Assembly (NCBI GenBank): GCA_030690895.1
Contig: JAUYFQ010000001.1
Span: forward strand, 34,994 to 98,993
Reading direction: 5' to 3'
Source of the DNA: Sulfuricellaceae bacterium
GTDB taxonomy: Bacteria; Pseudomonadota; Gammaproteobacteria; Burkholderiales; Sulfuricellaceae
DNA length: 64,000 nt
Position numbers and translations under genes: made by a program. The notes beneath the pieces are model-generated. The model did not search any database. It saw only the letters and a list, made by a program, of their open reading frames with translations, and was not told where the DNA came from. This document shows, piece after piece, positions 43,494-52,540 of this stretch (positions are counted from its first letter, which is position 1; each line of letters starts with the position of its first letter).

Positions 43494-44714
43494 TTACATC
43501 GCCAAATCGTTCACGCTCAATATCGCCACCAGCACTGACATGATAATGCCGCCGATCACCAGCCCCAGACCAAGAATCAACACCGGCTCCATTAGTGCCA
43601 GCATGCGTTTGACGGCATTTTGCACTTCGCGGTCGTACACATCGGCGACGCGCAGCAGCATCTCCTGCAAGCGACCGGTTTCCTCGCCCACCATCACCAT
43701 ATGCACGGCGAGCTTCGGAAACAAGCCGGTATCCATGAGCGGCTTGCCCAAGCCCTTGCCTTCCTTGAGTTGCCCAGCCACGACACCGAGGCCCTCTGAC
43801 ATCACGAGGTTGTTCAAAGTTTCCTTGACGATGCCTAAAGCGGTGAGCAGGGTCACGCCGTTACCGATCAAAGTACCCAAAGTTCTTGAGAAACGGGCGA
43901 CTTCCAGCTTTGCGACCAGGTCGCCCACCAGCGGTAGCGCCAGCAAGCGGCTATCCCAACGATAACGGGTTTCCGGCTGTTGCAGTTGACGCGAAAACCA
44001 GGAATAGAGGCCAATACCGCCCAGGATCATCGCCCACCAGTAATCGCGCACCGTGTCGCCTGCGGCGATGACAATCTGAGTGGGCAGCGGCAAAGCCTTG
44101 CCGGATTCTTCAAACATCTGGGAAAACTGGGGAACCACCCAGACCAGCAGCACGGCGACAGACAGCACGGCGACGCCAATCAGGATGGTCGGGTAAATCA
44201 GCGCGGACTTGACTGTTTCCTTGAGTTCACGGGAGCGTTCCATGAACTCTGTCAGGCGTTGCAGTACGACATCCAGCGAGCCGCCTGCTTCACCCGCGCG
44301 GATCATGTTCAGGTAAAAACGGGAAAACACCCCGGTTTGCGCCTCCATCGCGGCGGACAGCGCCGCGCCGCCGCGCACGTCTTCGCGTATCTGATCCAGC
44401 AGTTGACGCGCTTGCTCATTAGCGGCCAGGCTGATCAAAATTTCAAGACTACGGTCGAGCGGGAGCCCGGATTTGAGCAGGGTGGCAAGCTCGCGCGTAA
44501 AGTTGGCGATGTCGTCCTGAGAAATGCTTTTTTTACCAAACCACCCGCCCCCCCTGCCGCTGGCGCCGCCGCTCGTGCCGCCTTCTTCCACGCGGACAGG
44601 AATCTGCCCATCGGCTTGCAGGCGTTCGACGACCTGGGTGGGAGAAATTGCCTCCATCTGGCCTTCCTGCGTTTCGCCTGAAGGGGAAACCGCCTTGTAT
44701 CGGTACAGAGGCAA
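43494..44714 (-). CDS. gspF: T2SS inner-membrane platform protein GspF
   Basis: 406 residues from TTG 44714, preceded by a strong GGAGGA site, which supports the rare start ('LPLYRYKAVSPSGETQEGQM'). Two GspF domains (about 70-195 and 275-398) with helices such as 'LVIGGIIMSVLVAILSVNDL'. It anchors pseudopilus assembly and contacts GspE and GspL. Only two bases separate it from gspE. Confidence 0.92.
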   Translation of the reverse strand: MPLYRYKAVSPSGETQEGQMEAISPTQVVERLQADGQIPVRVEEGGTSGGASGRGGGWFGKKSISQDDIANFTRELATLLKSGLPLDRSLEILISLAANEQARQLLDQIREDVRGGAALSAAMEAQTGVFSRFYLNMIRAGEAGGSLDVVLQRLTEFMERSRELKETVKSALIYPTILIGVAVLSVAVLLVWVVPQFSQMFEESGKALPLPTQIVIAAGDTVRDYWWAMILGGIGLYSWFSRQLQQPETRYRWDSRLLALPLVGDLVAKLEVARFSRTLGTLIGNGVTLLTALGIVKETLNNLVMSEGLGVVAGQLKEGKGLGKPLMDTGLFPKLAVHMVMVGEETGRLQEMLLRVADVYDREVQNAVKRMLALMEPVLILGLGLVIGGIIMSVLVAILSVNDLAM

Positions 44715-44716
44715 GC

Positions 44717-46420
44717 TTAGTCCTCCCTTGTCACGCGCAAGACTTCTTCAATGGTGGTGACGCCCGCCACCGCTTTGCTCAGGCCATTCTCATACATGGT
44801 CTGCATGCCTTCGGCAATGGCTAGCTGGCGAATTTCCCCCGCCGTGACGTGGCGCATGATCAGGCTGCGTATGGGGTCGGACATGACCAGCAGCTCGATG
44901 ATACTGAGACGCCCCATATATCCGGTTCCACCACACTGTTCGCAGCCTGTCGGGCGATACAGGATGATGGGGTCGCTGTTGGTATAGCGCCTCAGCTTCA
45001 TTTCCTCGACCACTTCCGGCAAGGCGGGGTGCGCTTCGCGACAATGCGTGCAGAGGGTGCGCACCAGGCGTTGTGCGAGGATGCCATTGACTGTAGAAGT
45101 CAACAGATAATCGTCCATACCCATGTCGAGCAGGCGGTTGACCGTGCTCGCAGCATCGTTGGTGTGCAGGGTGGAGAGCACCATGTGGCCGGTGAGGGCG
45201 GACTGCACGGCAATCTGGGCAGTTTCCAGGTCGCGAATCTCGCCGATCATGATAACGTCGGGATCCTGGCGCACGATGGAGCGCAGGGCATTGGCAAAGG
45301 TCAGGCCGATTTGCGCCTTGACCTGTATCTGGTTGATGCCTTCCATCTGGTATTCGACCGGGTCTTCGACTGTCAGAATCTTGATATCCGGGTTATTCAA
45401 CTTATCGAGCGCGGTATAGAGCGTCGTGGTTTTTCCCGACCCGGTCGGCCCTGTCACCAACAGAATGCCATGCGGCTGGGTCAGCACTTCCATGAAACGC
45501 GCCAGCACGTCCGGGTCAAATCCCAGCGAGGTAAAATCCAGCGCGGTTCCACTTTTGTCGAGAATCCGCATGACCACGCTTTCGCCGTGCATGGTGGGCA
45601 CGGTGGAGACGCGCAGGTCGATTTCCTTGCCTTGAATTCTTAACTTGATGCGCCCGTCCTGCGGCAGGCGGCGTTCGGCAATATCCAGGCTGGCCATGAT
45701 CTTGATGCGAGAAATGACAGCGGCAGAGAAGCGGCGCGGCGGGGACTCGACTTCGTGCATGACACCATCCACCCGGTAGCGCACGATCAACCGGTTTTCG
45801 AAGGGCTCGACGTGGATGTCGGAAGCGCGCGCGCTCAGCGCATGGCTGATAATCAATCCGACGATACGGATAATAGGCGCTTCTGAAGCCAGCTCCTTGA
45901 GCTGTTGCAGGTCTTCGCTGCCCTCATCCTCCTCGCGCGTTTCGACTTCGCCCACCAGTTGCCCCATGGAGGATTTTCCACTGCCATAGAGCCGCTCGAA
46001 CGCGGCATCCAGCTCGGATGGGACCGCCAGGCGGCACACAATTTCACGCCCGGTCAGAAGATGGAATGCCTGAACGACAAACTCGTCCAGAGGATTTTCC
46101 ATGGCCAGAAATAGCTGGTCAGCATCTTCATGCAACGGCAGCGCTCTGGATTCCTTGAGGAAACGCACTGCAACTTTTTCTTCCAGAATAGGAAGTTCGG
46201 GATATGCTTTTGTCTCGACAATGTGCAAATCAAGTTGCCCGGACAGCGCATCAATCACGACGCGCTCCGCGACCATGCCACTTCGGATCAGGATGGCGCC
46301 CAGCCGCTCCTGCCCGCCAGACTCCTGAAGACGCAAGGCTCGCTCAAGATCAAGTGCATTCAGCTTGCCACTGTCGATCAGGATTTCTCCCAGACGCTTT
46401 GTCAATTCTTTGGCTTCCAA
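44717..46420 (-). CDS. gspE: T2SS assembly ATPase GspE (MshEN N-terminus)
   Basis: 567 residues starting at TTG 46420; no ATG alternative and no clear ribosome site. The N-terminal MshEN/T2SSE_N domain ('RLGEILIDSGKLNALDLERA', 'LPLHEDADQLFLAMENPLD') precedes the ATPase with Walker A 'GPTGSGKTTTLY', Asp box, Walker B 'DVIMIGEIRDLETA', His box and a tetracysteine zinc site ('CTHC...CEQCGG'). It powers pseudopilus growth. First gene of the eleven-gene gsp operon; its upstream region contains element F. Confidence 0.93.
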   Translation of the reverse strand: MEAKELTKRLGEILIDSGKLNALDLERALRLQESGGQERLGAILIRSGMVAERVVIDALSGQLDLHIVETKAYPELPILEEKVAVRFLKESRALPLHEDADQLFLAMENPLDEFVVQAFHLLTGREIVCRLAVPSELDAAFERLYGSGKSSMGQLVGEVETREEDEGSEDLQQLKELASEAPIIRIVGLIISHALSARASDIHVEPFENRLIVRYRVDGVMHEVESPPRRFSAAVISRIKIMASLDIAERRLPQDGRIKLRIQGKEIDLRVSTVPTMHGESVVMRILDKSGTALDFTSLGFDPDVLARFMEVLTQPHGILLVTGPTGSGKTTTLYTALDKLNNPDIKILTVEDPVEYQMEGINQIQVKAQIGLTFANALRSIVRQDPDVIMIGEIRDLETAQIAVQSALTGHMVLSTLHTNDAASTVNRLLDMGMDDYLLTSTVNGILAQRLVRTLCTHCREAHPALPEVVEEMKLRRYTNSDPIILYRPTGCEQCGGTGYMGRLSIIELLVMSDPIRSLIMRHVTAGEIRQLAIAEGMQTMYENGLSKAVAGVTTIEEVLRVTRED

Positions 46421-46456
46421 TGCAGAAAAATAGCGGGAATTCTAGCATAATTGGCG

Positions 46457-46593
46457 GTTTCCCGATTAACGGGCACGGCGAATCGCCGTCCCAAACAATG
46501 AAACAACGCTTCGCCATGCCCGTTTCCCTCTCTCCTAACTCTCTCCCAAAGGGAGAGAGGGACTCAGGCTCGCTGCGCGAGTTTCCCGATTAA
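46457..46593. repeat. Element F flanked by 13-bp direct repeats
   Basis: GTTTCCCGATTAA occurs at 46457-46469 and again at 46581-46593. Between them lie a GGCGAATCGCC palindrome, a CCCTCTCTCC...GGGAGAGAGGG hairpin and a GCTCGCTGCGCGAG palindrome. It occupies the divergent gspE / glycosyltransferase intergenic region. Confidence 0.6.
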
Positions 46594-46602
46594 AGGCCGT
46601 TC

Positions 46603-47400
46603 TTGTCCCTTTCCAGCCAACCCTCCACCAACATCCCCATTCTCGGCCAGGACGACTTGATTTCCATTTCCATTGTCAGTCATGGCCAGGGAATTTTAGT
46701 CATATCACTGCTGGACGATCTGGCTCGTCTATGCCGATCCCAGATAGAAATTATCCTGACACTCAACACTTCAGAAACAATTTCTTTTAGTCTCAAAAAC
46801 TATCCTTTTCCCGTTCGGGTAGTTAAAAATGCAGCCATCCAGGGTTTTGGCACAAATCATAATTCCGCATTTCAACTGGCAACCGGCGCTTTGTTCTGCG
46901 TGCTCAACCCCGATGTAAGATTGGGATTCGACCCTTTTCCTGCGCTCTTGAGCTGCTTGAAGCAATGGGATGCTGGCGTAGTTGCCCCCATGGTTTGCAA
47001 TGAACAGGGCGAACCTGAAGATAGCGCACGCACCTTTCCCTCGCTCGGTTCGATTTTATGGAAAGTGATGTCAGGAAAGCGCCCACGACTGGAGACACGC
47101 TTCCCGGATTGGGTCGCCGGGATGATGATGTTGTTTCCCTCCAACGTTTTTGACTTGCTCGGCGGCTTCGACGAACACTACTTCCTGTACTATGAGGATG
47201 TGGATATCTGCGCCCGTCTTCACCTTGCACACAAGCTGGTAGCGTATTGCCCGGAGGCAGTCATCCAGCACGAAGCACGCCGATCCAGCCATAGACATCC
47301 GGTTTACCTTGCGCACCACATGGCCAGCTTGGCAAGATTTCTGACCTCGCCGGTTCGCCGGGATGCACTCAAATTGCGCCAGATGTTGGTGGATTCGTAG
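46603..47400 (+). CDS. Glycosyltransferase family 2 (rhamnosyltransferase-like)
   Basis: 265 residues. GT-A fold with 'ISISIVSHGQGILVISLLDD', acidic site 'CVLNPDVRLGFDPF', and the base motif 'GGFDEHYFLYYEDVDICARL' typical of WbbL/rhamnosyltransferase-like GT2 enzymes; dTDP-rhamnose genes follow nearby. The start TTG 46603 is the first in frame and has no ribosome site; a start a few codons in is possible. The stop TAG (47398-47400) is part of REP R4. Confidence 0.8.
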   Translation: MSLSSQPSTNIPILGQDDLISISIVSHGQGILVISLLDDLARLCRSQIEIILTLNTSETISFSLKNYPFPVRVVKNAAIQGFGTNHNSAFQLATGALFCVLNPDVRLGFDPFPALLSCLKQWDAGVVAPMVCNEQGEPEDSARTFPSLGSILWKVMSGKRPRLETRFPDWVAGMMMLFPSNVFDLLGGFDEHYFLYYEDVDICARLHLAHKLVAYCPEAVIQHEARRSSHRHPVYLAHHMASLARFLTSPVRRDALKLRQMLVDS

Positions 47401-47455
47401 GTGCGAATTCATTCGCACGAACAAGCGCTTATGTGCGAATAAATTCGCACCTACA
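47397..47455. repeat. REP-like palindrome R4 (short form) supplying a stop codon
   Basis: GTAGGTGCGAATTCATTCGC and its inverse around a short loop. The TAG within its first four bases is the stop codon of the GT2 gene; the following gene starts 26 bases after it. Confidence 0.9.
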
Positions 47456-47480
47456 GAAACCACACGAGGAACTCAGGATA

Positions 47481-48395
47481 ATGCGGGTATTGGTAACAGG
47501 CGCAAATGGGTTTATCGGGAAGGCCTTGTGTGCGGAACTGTCTCAACACGGGCACGTTGTTCGTGGCGCCACGCGCAATAGTGTCGGAGACATTGGTGAA
47601 CATACCGACTGGGCCGAAGCCTTGTCTGGGATCGATGCCGTGGTGCATCTCGCCGCCCGGGTGCATGTCATGAGAGATGTCGCAAGCGACCCGCTCAAAG
47701 CCCACCGAGCAACCAATGCGCTGGGCACGCAAAGACTGGCTCAGTGCGCGGCTGCTTCGGGAGTAAAGCGGTTTGTCTATATCAGCACAGTAAAAGTCCA
47801 CGGCGAAGCCACGCCCCAACGTCCCTTCGCCGACCGGGAGCCCCCCAACCCGCAAGACCCCTATGCCATATCCAAGTTCGAAGCCGAACAAGCCTTGCAA
47901 CGGATCTCGGCCGCACGGGGCATGGAAATCGTCATTCTGCGTCCACCTCTGGTTTATGGCCCGGGCGTAGAGGGAAATTTTCTCCGTTTACTCCATCTGG
48001 TTGAGAAGGGCATTCCTCTGCCCTTGGGCTCGATCATGAATCAGCGTAGTTTGATCTATCTGGGAAATTTGGTCGACGCCATCCGACTGTGCCTGACGCA
48101 TGAATGCGCGGCGGAAAAAACATTTCTGGTGAGCGATGGCGAGACCATTTCCACGCCTGGACTCATCCGCAAGCTGGCAAGTCTGAGCGGGAAACGCGCC
48201 AGACTCTGGCCGATCCCTATCGCGCTGCTGCAATGGGCTGGATATTTGACTGGAAAAATAGAAACCGTGCAGCGTTTGACCGACTCGCTGATAGTGGATG
48301 ACTCCGCCATTCGCCTTGAACTGGGCTGGCAGCCGCCATACTCCATGGAAGAAGGCCTGGCCGAAACGGTACGCCATTTTCAGGCGACACGTTAA
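47481..48395 (+). CDS. NAD-dependent sugar epimerase/dehydratase (SDR)
   Basis: 304 residues from ATG 47481 (GAGGA ten bases upstream). Extended SDR: Rossmann glycine motif 'VTGANGFIGKALC', 'AAVHLAARVHV'-like NAD site, catalytic 'YAISKFEAE' (YxxxK) and substrate region 'PPLVYGPGVEGNFLRLL'. Members of this WbpV/GalE-like group make UDP-HexNAc derivatives for the first sugar of O-antigens. Exact substrate not determined. Convergent with rmlD across REP R5. Confidence 0.8.
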   Translation: MRVLVTGANGFIGKALCAELSQHGHVVRGATRNSVGDIGEHTDWAEALSGIDAVVHLAARVHVMRDVASDPLKAHRATNALGTQRLAQCAAASGVKRFVYISTVKVHGEATPQRPFADREPPNPQDPYAISKFEAEQALQRISAARGMEIVILRPPLVYGPGVEGNFLRLLHLVEKGIPLPLGSIMNQRSLIYLGNLVDAIRLCLTHECAAEKTFLVSDGETISTPGLIRKLASLSGKRARLWPIPIALLQWAGYLTGKIETVQRLTDSLIVDDSAIRLELGWQPPYSMEEGLAETVRHFQATR

Positions 48396-48432
48396 CCAAT
48401 ATTTCTCGGTCGGCAATATATTGTCCGGTCTT

Positions 48433-48491
48433 GTAGGTGCGAATTTATTCGCACAATCAACCGGTTATGTGCGAATAAATTCGCACCTACA
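48433..48491. repeat. REP-like palindrome R5 (short form)
   Basis: Perfect GTAGGTGCGAATTTATTCGC arms between two convergent genes. Its right end (CCTACA) gives the TAG stop of rmlD (48489-48487). Confidence 0.9.
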
Positions 48492-49356
48492 GATCTGCCA
48501 TGCAAAGCCGCAGAGACACATCCCAAGCCGGCAACTCAAGGCCAAACGCCTGCTGCAAACTGCCGCATGACAGGCGCGAATTCATGGGCCGTGCTGCCGG
48601 TAGCGGGTATTCGGCGGTCGAAATGGGCAATAGTTGCGGCCTTGCACTCACCTCGGATACATTCCGGTTGCTTAGAATGGCTTCAGTAAAGCCATGCCAG
48701 GAAGTGCTTCCTGTCGCGCTCAAATGGAACAGGCCATGCAGATCGCTCAGCCCGGATTTTCTTTGCGCCACGATTTGCGCTGTCGCCTCGGCAATCATCC
48801 TGCTCCAGGTTGGCGCGCCAGTCTGATCGGCAACGATGCTCAGCTTGTCCCGTTCACCGGCGAGTCTCAACATTGTCAGAAGGAAATTTTTGCCTCTGCC
48901 GCCATACACCCAACTGGTGCGCAAAATCAGGAAAGGGCAGCCTGCCGCCTTGACCGCATCCTCCCCGGCCAACTTGGTTTTTCCATAGACATTGAGCGGA
49001 TTGGTGACATCCTGCTCGACATAAGGCGCTGGTTTCGTGCCATCGAACACATAATCGGTCGAGTAATGAATCAGCGCCGCACCCATTTTTTTGGCTTCTT
49101 CCGCCATGATGCCGGGCGCTATGCCATTGATGGCCATGGCAAGCTCAGGCTCGCTTTCCGCCTTGTCCACAGCGGTATAGGCCGCTGCATTGATGATCAG
49201 ATCGGGTTTTGCCGAACGAATTGCCTGGCGGATCGAGTCTGGATTGGCGAGATCCAATCCATGGCGATCATGCGCGATGACTTCGCCCAAGGTTGACAGG
49301 GTACGTTGCAGTTCCCAGCCAACCTGGCCGTCCTTGCCTGTGATCAGAATTTTCAT
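48487..49356 (-). CDS. rmlD: dTDP-4-dehydrorhamnose reductase RmlD
   Basis: 289 residues from ATG 49356. Motifs: 'ILITGKDGQVGWELQ', 'VDKAESEPELAMAING', 'YSTDYVFDG', 'NVYGKTKLAGE' (YxxxK) and 'FLILRTSWVYG'. It performs the last step of dTDP-L-rhamnose synthesis using NADPH. It is separated from rmlC by a transglycosylase gene and REP R6. Its stop is taken from REP R5, so the C terminus 'RLCMADL' may differ from the ancestral one. Confidence 0.93.
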   Translation of the reverse strand: MKILITGKDGQVGWELQRTLSTLGEVIAHDRHGLDLANPDSIRQAIRSAKPDLIINAAAYTAVDKAESEPELAMAINGIAPGIMAEEAKKMGAALIHYSTDYVFDGTKPAPYVEQDVTNPLNVYGKTKLAGEDAVKAAGCPFLILRTSWVYGGRGKNFLLTMLRLAGERDKLSIVADQTGAPTWSRMIAEATAQIVAQRKSGLSDLHGLFHLSATGSTSWHGFTEAILSNRNVSEVSARPQLLPISTAEYPLPAARPMNSRLSCGSLQQAFGLELPAWDVSLRLCMADL

Positions 49357-49372
49357 CCTGCACCCCTCTTCC

Positions 49373-49452
49373 GTAGGTGCGAATTCATTCGCACATAACC
49401 ATCTGATTGTGCGAATACCCACAAAACGGGCACAAGTAAATTCGCACCTACA
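49373..49452. repeat. REP-like palindrome R6 (long form, reversed)
   Basis: GTAGGTGCGAATTCATTCGC at left; the right arm carries the long-form insert (ACCCACAAAACGGGCACAAG) before TAAATTCGCACCTACA. It lies 16 bases upstream of the rmlD start. Confidence 0.85.
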
Positions 49453-49477
49453 AGTCTGTCAGCAAAAAATTTTATGC

Positions 49478-50050
49478 TCATATATTCTGGTATTTCTTGT
49501 GCAATTTCATTACCTTAGGCACATAGGCCTGGGTTTCGCGATAAGGCGGGATTTTACGGCCATGGCGGATGACGGCATTTTCACCCGCGTTATAAGCCGC
49601 TAGTGCCAGATCGATTTTCTGGTCGAATAATTGCAACAGATACTTCAGGTATTTGGCGCCGCCCTGGATGTTTTGCGAGGGGTCATAGCTGTTGACGACG
49701 CCATATTTTTTTGCGGTTTCAGGCAATAACTGCATCATTCCCTGCGCGCCCTTGCTGGAAAGCGCCTGTGGGTTATATCCCGACTCTGCCGTGATGACAG
49801 CGTGGATCAGGGCCGGATCCAGTTCGTTCTGGCGGGCGGCTTCGTTGACGATTGGAGCGTAGATCTCTTTACTGCCTGGCTGGTTTTGTACAGCGACCGC
49901 CTGCTGCATGTTTTCATCAAATGGCATGTTGCTGACGTGCGTCACGCCCTGAGCATCAACGTAGACGAACATTTCCGCATGAGCGGTACTGACCAACACC
50001 TGACACAACAGGAAAGATAGGAGATTTCTGATTTTCAATTCAATAACCAA
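49478..50050 (-). CDS. Soluble lytic transglycosylase (SLT domain)
   Basis: 190 residues: signal peptide to 'STAHA', a short DUF4124-like stretch ('MFVYVDAQGVTHVSN'), then SLT lysozyme-like domain with catalytic Glu in 'AVITAESGYNPQALSSKGAQ', 'GMMQLLPETAKKYGV' and 'LAAYNAGENAV'. It cleaves peptidoglycan in the periplasm, making space for envelope machines. Start TTG 50050 or TTG 50038 ('LKIRNLLSFLLCQ'); the second gives a more normal signal peptide. Begins six bases after rmlC. Confidence 0.82.
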   Translation of the reverse strand: MVIELKIRNLLSFLLCQVLVSTAHAEMFVYVDAQGVTHVSNMPFDENMQQAVAVQNQPGSKEIYAPIVNEAARQNELDPALIHAVITAESGYNPQALSSKGAQGMMQLLPETAKKYGVVNSYDPSQNIQGGAKYLKYLLQLFDQKIDLALAAYNAGENAVIRHGRKIPPYRETQAYVPKVMKLHKKYQNI

Positions 50051-50055
50051 GTCTG

Positions 50056-50604
50056 TTATTCAAACACTTCCGCATCCCGCAGGGCGCATCCCTGCTGGTC
50101 TTTTCCAGAAAGGGACGGATTCTCGCTAATCCCCCAGTCGATTGCAAGCTGTTCATCGTTCCAGATAATGCAACGCTCGTGCTCTGGCGCCCAGTAGTCC
50201 GTGGTTTTGTAGAGAAACTCGGCATATTCGCTGCGGACGACGAAGCCATGCGCAAAGCCGGGAGGAATCCACAACATTCGCTTATTTTCAGCCGAAAGCT
50301 CCATGCCCACCCACTGACCAAAAGTGGCCGAGCGCCTGCGAACATCGACCGCCACATCGAATACTGCGCCCGCGACCACGCGAACCAGCTTGCCCTGAGG
50401 CTGTTTGATTTGATAATGCAAGCCGCGCAGCACGTTTCTGGCCGAGCGCGAATGGTTGTCCTGAACAAAGTCCAGATCCAGTCCGGTGCCTTCCGCAAAC
50501 TGACGCGCGTTAAAACTCTCGAAAAAGAACCCTCGGTCATCGCCGAACACTTTTGGTTCAATTATCAAGACATCGGGAATTGCAGTCGAAATGATCTTCA
50601 TCAA
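50056..50604 (-). CDS. rmlC: dTDP-4-dehydrorhamnose 3,5-epimerase RmlC
   Basis: 182 residues with the cupin fold and RmlC motifs '[13 protein letters not shown]', '[19 protein letters not shown]' (catalytic His) and '[11 protein letters not shown]'. It epimerises dTDP-4-keto-6-deoxyglucose. ATG overlaps the rmlA stop (four bases). Confidence 0.93.
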   Translation of the reverse strand: MMKIISTAIPDVLIIEPKVFGDDRGFFFESFNARQFAEGTGLDLDFVQDNHSRSARNVLRGLHYQIKQPQGKLVRVVAGAVFDVAVDVRRRSATFGQWVGMELSAENKRMLWIPPGFAHGFVVRSEYAEFLYKTTDYWAPEHERCIIWNDEQLAIDWGISENPSLSGKDQQGCALRDAEVFE

Positions 50605-51479
50605 TACACCTGTTCACGCAGCAGGTTCAGCAAATACTGGCCATAACCGTTCTTTGCCAATGGGGTAGCCAGGGCTTCTAACTGTTGCGCCGAGATATAC
50701 CCCATGCGATAGGCTATTTCTTCCGGGCAGGCAATTTTCAAACCCTGACGTTTTTCGATGGTTTCAATGAACATCGACGCTTCCAGCAGGGACTCGTGCG
50801 TGCCGGTATCCAGCCAGGCCATGCCACGACTCATGACCACCACATCGAGCTTGCCGTTGGCGAGATAAATTTTGTTTACATCGGTGATCTCCAGTTCGCC
50901 GCGTGCTGAAGGCTGCATATTGCGCGCAATCTCGATCACCTGATTGTCGTAGAAATACAGTCCGGTGACGGCATAACGCGATTTGGGCTGCAAGGGTTTT
51001 TCTTCAATGCTGATCGCGTTGCGGTTCAGGTCGAATTCCACCACGCCGTAACGCTCCGGGTCGTGTACCGGGTAGGCGAACACGCTCGCGCCATTTGTTT
51101 TCTTGGCCGCCGCCTGCAAGTCGCGCGACAAATCGTGACCGTAGAAAATATTGTCGCCCAGCACCAAGGCGCAGGCATCGTTGCCGATAAAGTCCGCGCC
51201 GATGACAAAAGCCTGCGCAATGCCATTGGGTTCAGCCTGCACGGCATAAGAGAGATTCAGCCCCCAGCGCGCGCCATCGCCCAGCAACTGCTCGAAGCGC
51301 GGCGTGTCCTGCGGCGTGGAAATCACCAAAATATCGCGTATCCCTGCCAGCATCAGCGTAGCCAGGGGGTAGTAAATCATCGGCTTGTCGTAAACCGGCA
51401 ACAACTGCTTGGAAACCGCCAGCGTCACCGGGTGCAGGCGAGTGCCGGAGCCACCGGCCAGGATAATGCCCTTGCTCAT
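50601..51479 (-). CDS. rmlA: Glucose-1-phosphate thymidylyltransferase RmlA
   Basis: 292 residues; nucleotidyltransferase signature '[20 protein letters not shown]', '[16 protein letters not shown]' and '[20 protein letters not shown]'. Makes dTDP-glucose, the first step of dTDP-rhamnose synthesis. Overlaps rmlB and rmlC by four bases each. Confidence 0.95.
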   Translation of the reverse strand: MSKGIILAGGSGTRLHPVTLAVSKQLLPVYDKPMIYYPLATLMLAGIRDILVISTPQDTPRFEQLLGDGARWGLNLSYAVQAEPNGIAQAFVIGADFIGNDACALVLGDNIFYGHDLSRDLQAAAKKTNGASVFAYPVHDPERYGVVEFDLNRNAISIEEKPLQPKSRYAVTGLYFYDNQVIEIARNMQPSARGELEITDVNKIYLANGKLDVVVMSRGMAWLDTGTHESLLEASMFIETIEKRQGLKIACPEEIAYRMGYISAQQLEALATPLAKNGYGQYLLNLLREQVY

Positions 51480-52540
51480 GATGCCGCCCCATATTGCTTG
51501 CCTATCCAGGTGCGATATTCACCGCTGGTCACATTCTCGATCCACTTGGCATGTTCCAGATACCAGCGCACCGTCTTATGGATACCGGTTTCGAAAGTTT
51601 CTACCGGTTTCCAGCCCAATTCCTTTTCAATCTTGCGCGCATCGATCGCGTAACGACGATCATGGCCGGGGCGGTCTTTAACGTAGGTAATCAGAGAGGC
51701 ATACGGTTTGCCATCGGCTGCCGGTTTGAGCTCGTCAAGAATAGAGCAGACCGTATGCACCACATCCAGATTAGTCATCTCGTTCCAGCCGCCGATATTG
51801 TAGGTTTCGCCCAAGCGCCCTTTTGCCAGCACTTCGCGAATGGCCGTGCAGTGGTCGCCGACATACAGCCAGTCACGGATATTCTGCCCGTCGCCATAGA
51901 TAGGCAAGGGATTGCCGTTCAGCGCATTCAAGATAATCAGCGGGATCAGCTTTTCAGGGAACTGATAGGCGCCGTAATTGTTGGAACAATTGGTGGTCAG
52001 GGTCGGAAAGCCATAGGTATGGTGGTAGGCGCGCACCAGATGGTCGGAAGCCGCTTTCGAAGCCGAATAAGGACTGTTGGGCGCGTAGGCAGTGGTTTCG
52101 GTAAAGGGGGCGTCATCTGCCCCGAGCGACCCATACACCTCGTCGGTGGAAACATGCAGGAAGCGGAAAGCAGACTGTTCTTCACCTGATAGCGTCTGCC
52201 AATAGGTTTTGGCTTCTTCCAGCAGGGTGAAGGTACCATTGATGTTGGTCTGCATGAATTCAGCCGGGCCATGAATCGAGCGATCGACATGGCTTTCAGC
52301 GGCAAAATGGATGATGGCGCGGGGTTTGTGCATGCTCAACAGGCCACGCACCAGTTCGGCGTCGCAAATATCCCCCTGCACGAAGACATGCCGGGCGTTG
52401 CCTTGCAGGGTCGCCAGATTATTCTGGTTTCCTGCGTACGTCAGTTTGTCGAGATTGATTACTGATGACTGTTCGTGGGCAATCCAGTCAAGTATGAAAT
52501 TCGAGCCGATGAAACCGGCTCCGCCTGTGACTAATATCAT
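51476..52540 (-). CDS. rmlB: dTDP-glucose 4,6-dehydratase RmlB
   Basis: 354 residues. '[16 protein letters not shown]' NAD motif, '[14 protein letters not shown]', catalytic '[12 protein letters not shown]' (YxxxK) and 'VEHCTAI'-like C-terminal region ('[20 protein letters not shown]'). Forms dTDP-4-keto-6-deoxyglucose. Starts within the end of the membrane protein gene upstream. Confidence 0.95.
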   Translation of the reverse strand: MILVTGGAGFIGSNFILDWIAHEQSSVINLDKLTYAGNQNNLATLQGNARHVFVQGDICDAELVRGLLSMHKPRAIIHFAAESHVDRSIHGPAEFMQTNINGTFTLLEEAKTYWQTLSGEEQSAFRFLHVSTDEVYGSLGADDAPFTETTAYAPNSPYSASKAASDHLVRAYHHTYGFPTLTTNCSNNYGAYQFPEKLIPLIILNALNGNPLPIYGDGQNIRDWLYVGDHCTAIREVLAKGRLGETYNIGGWNEMTNLDVVHTVCSILDELKPAADGKPYASLITYVKDRPGHDRRYAIDARKIEKELGWKPVETFETGIHKTVRWYLEHAKWIENVTSGEYRTWIGKQYGAAS

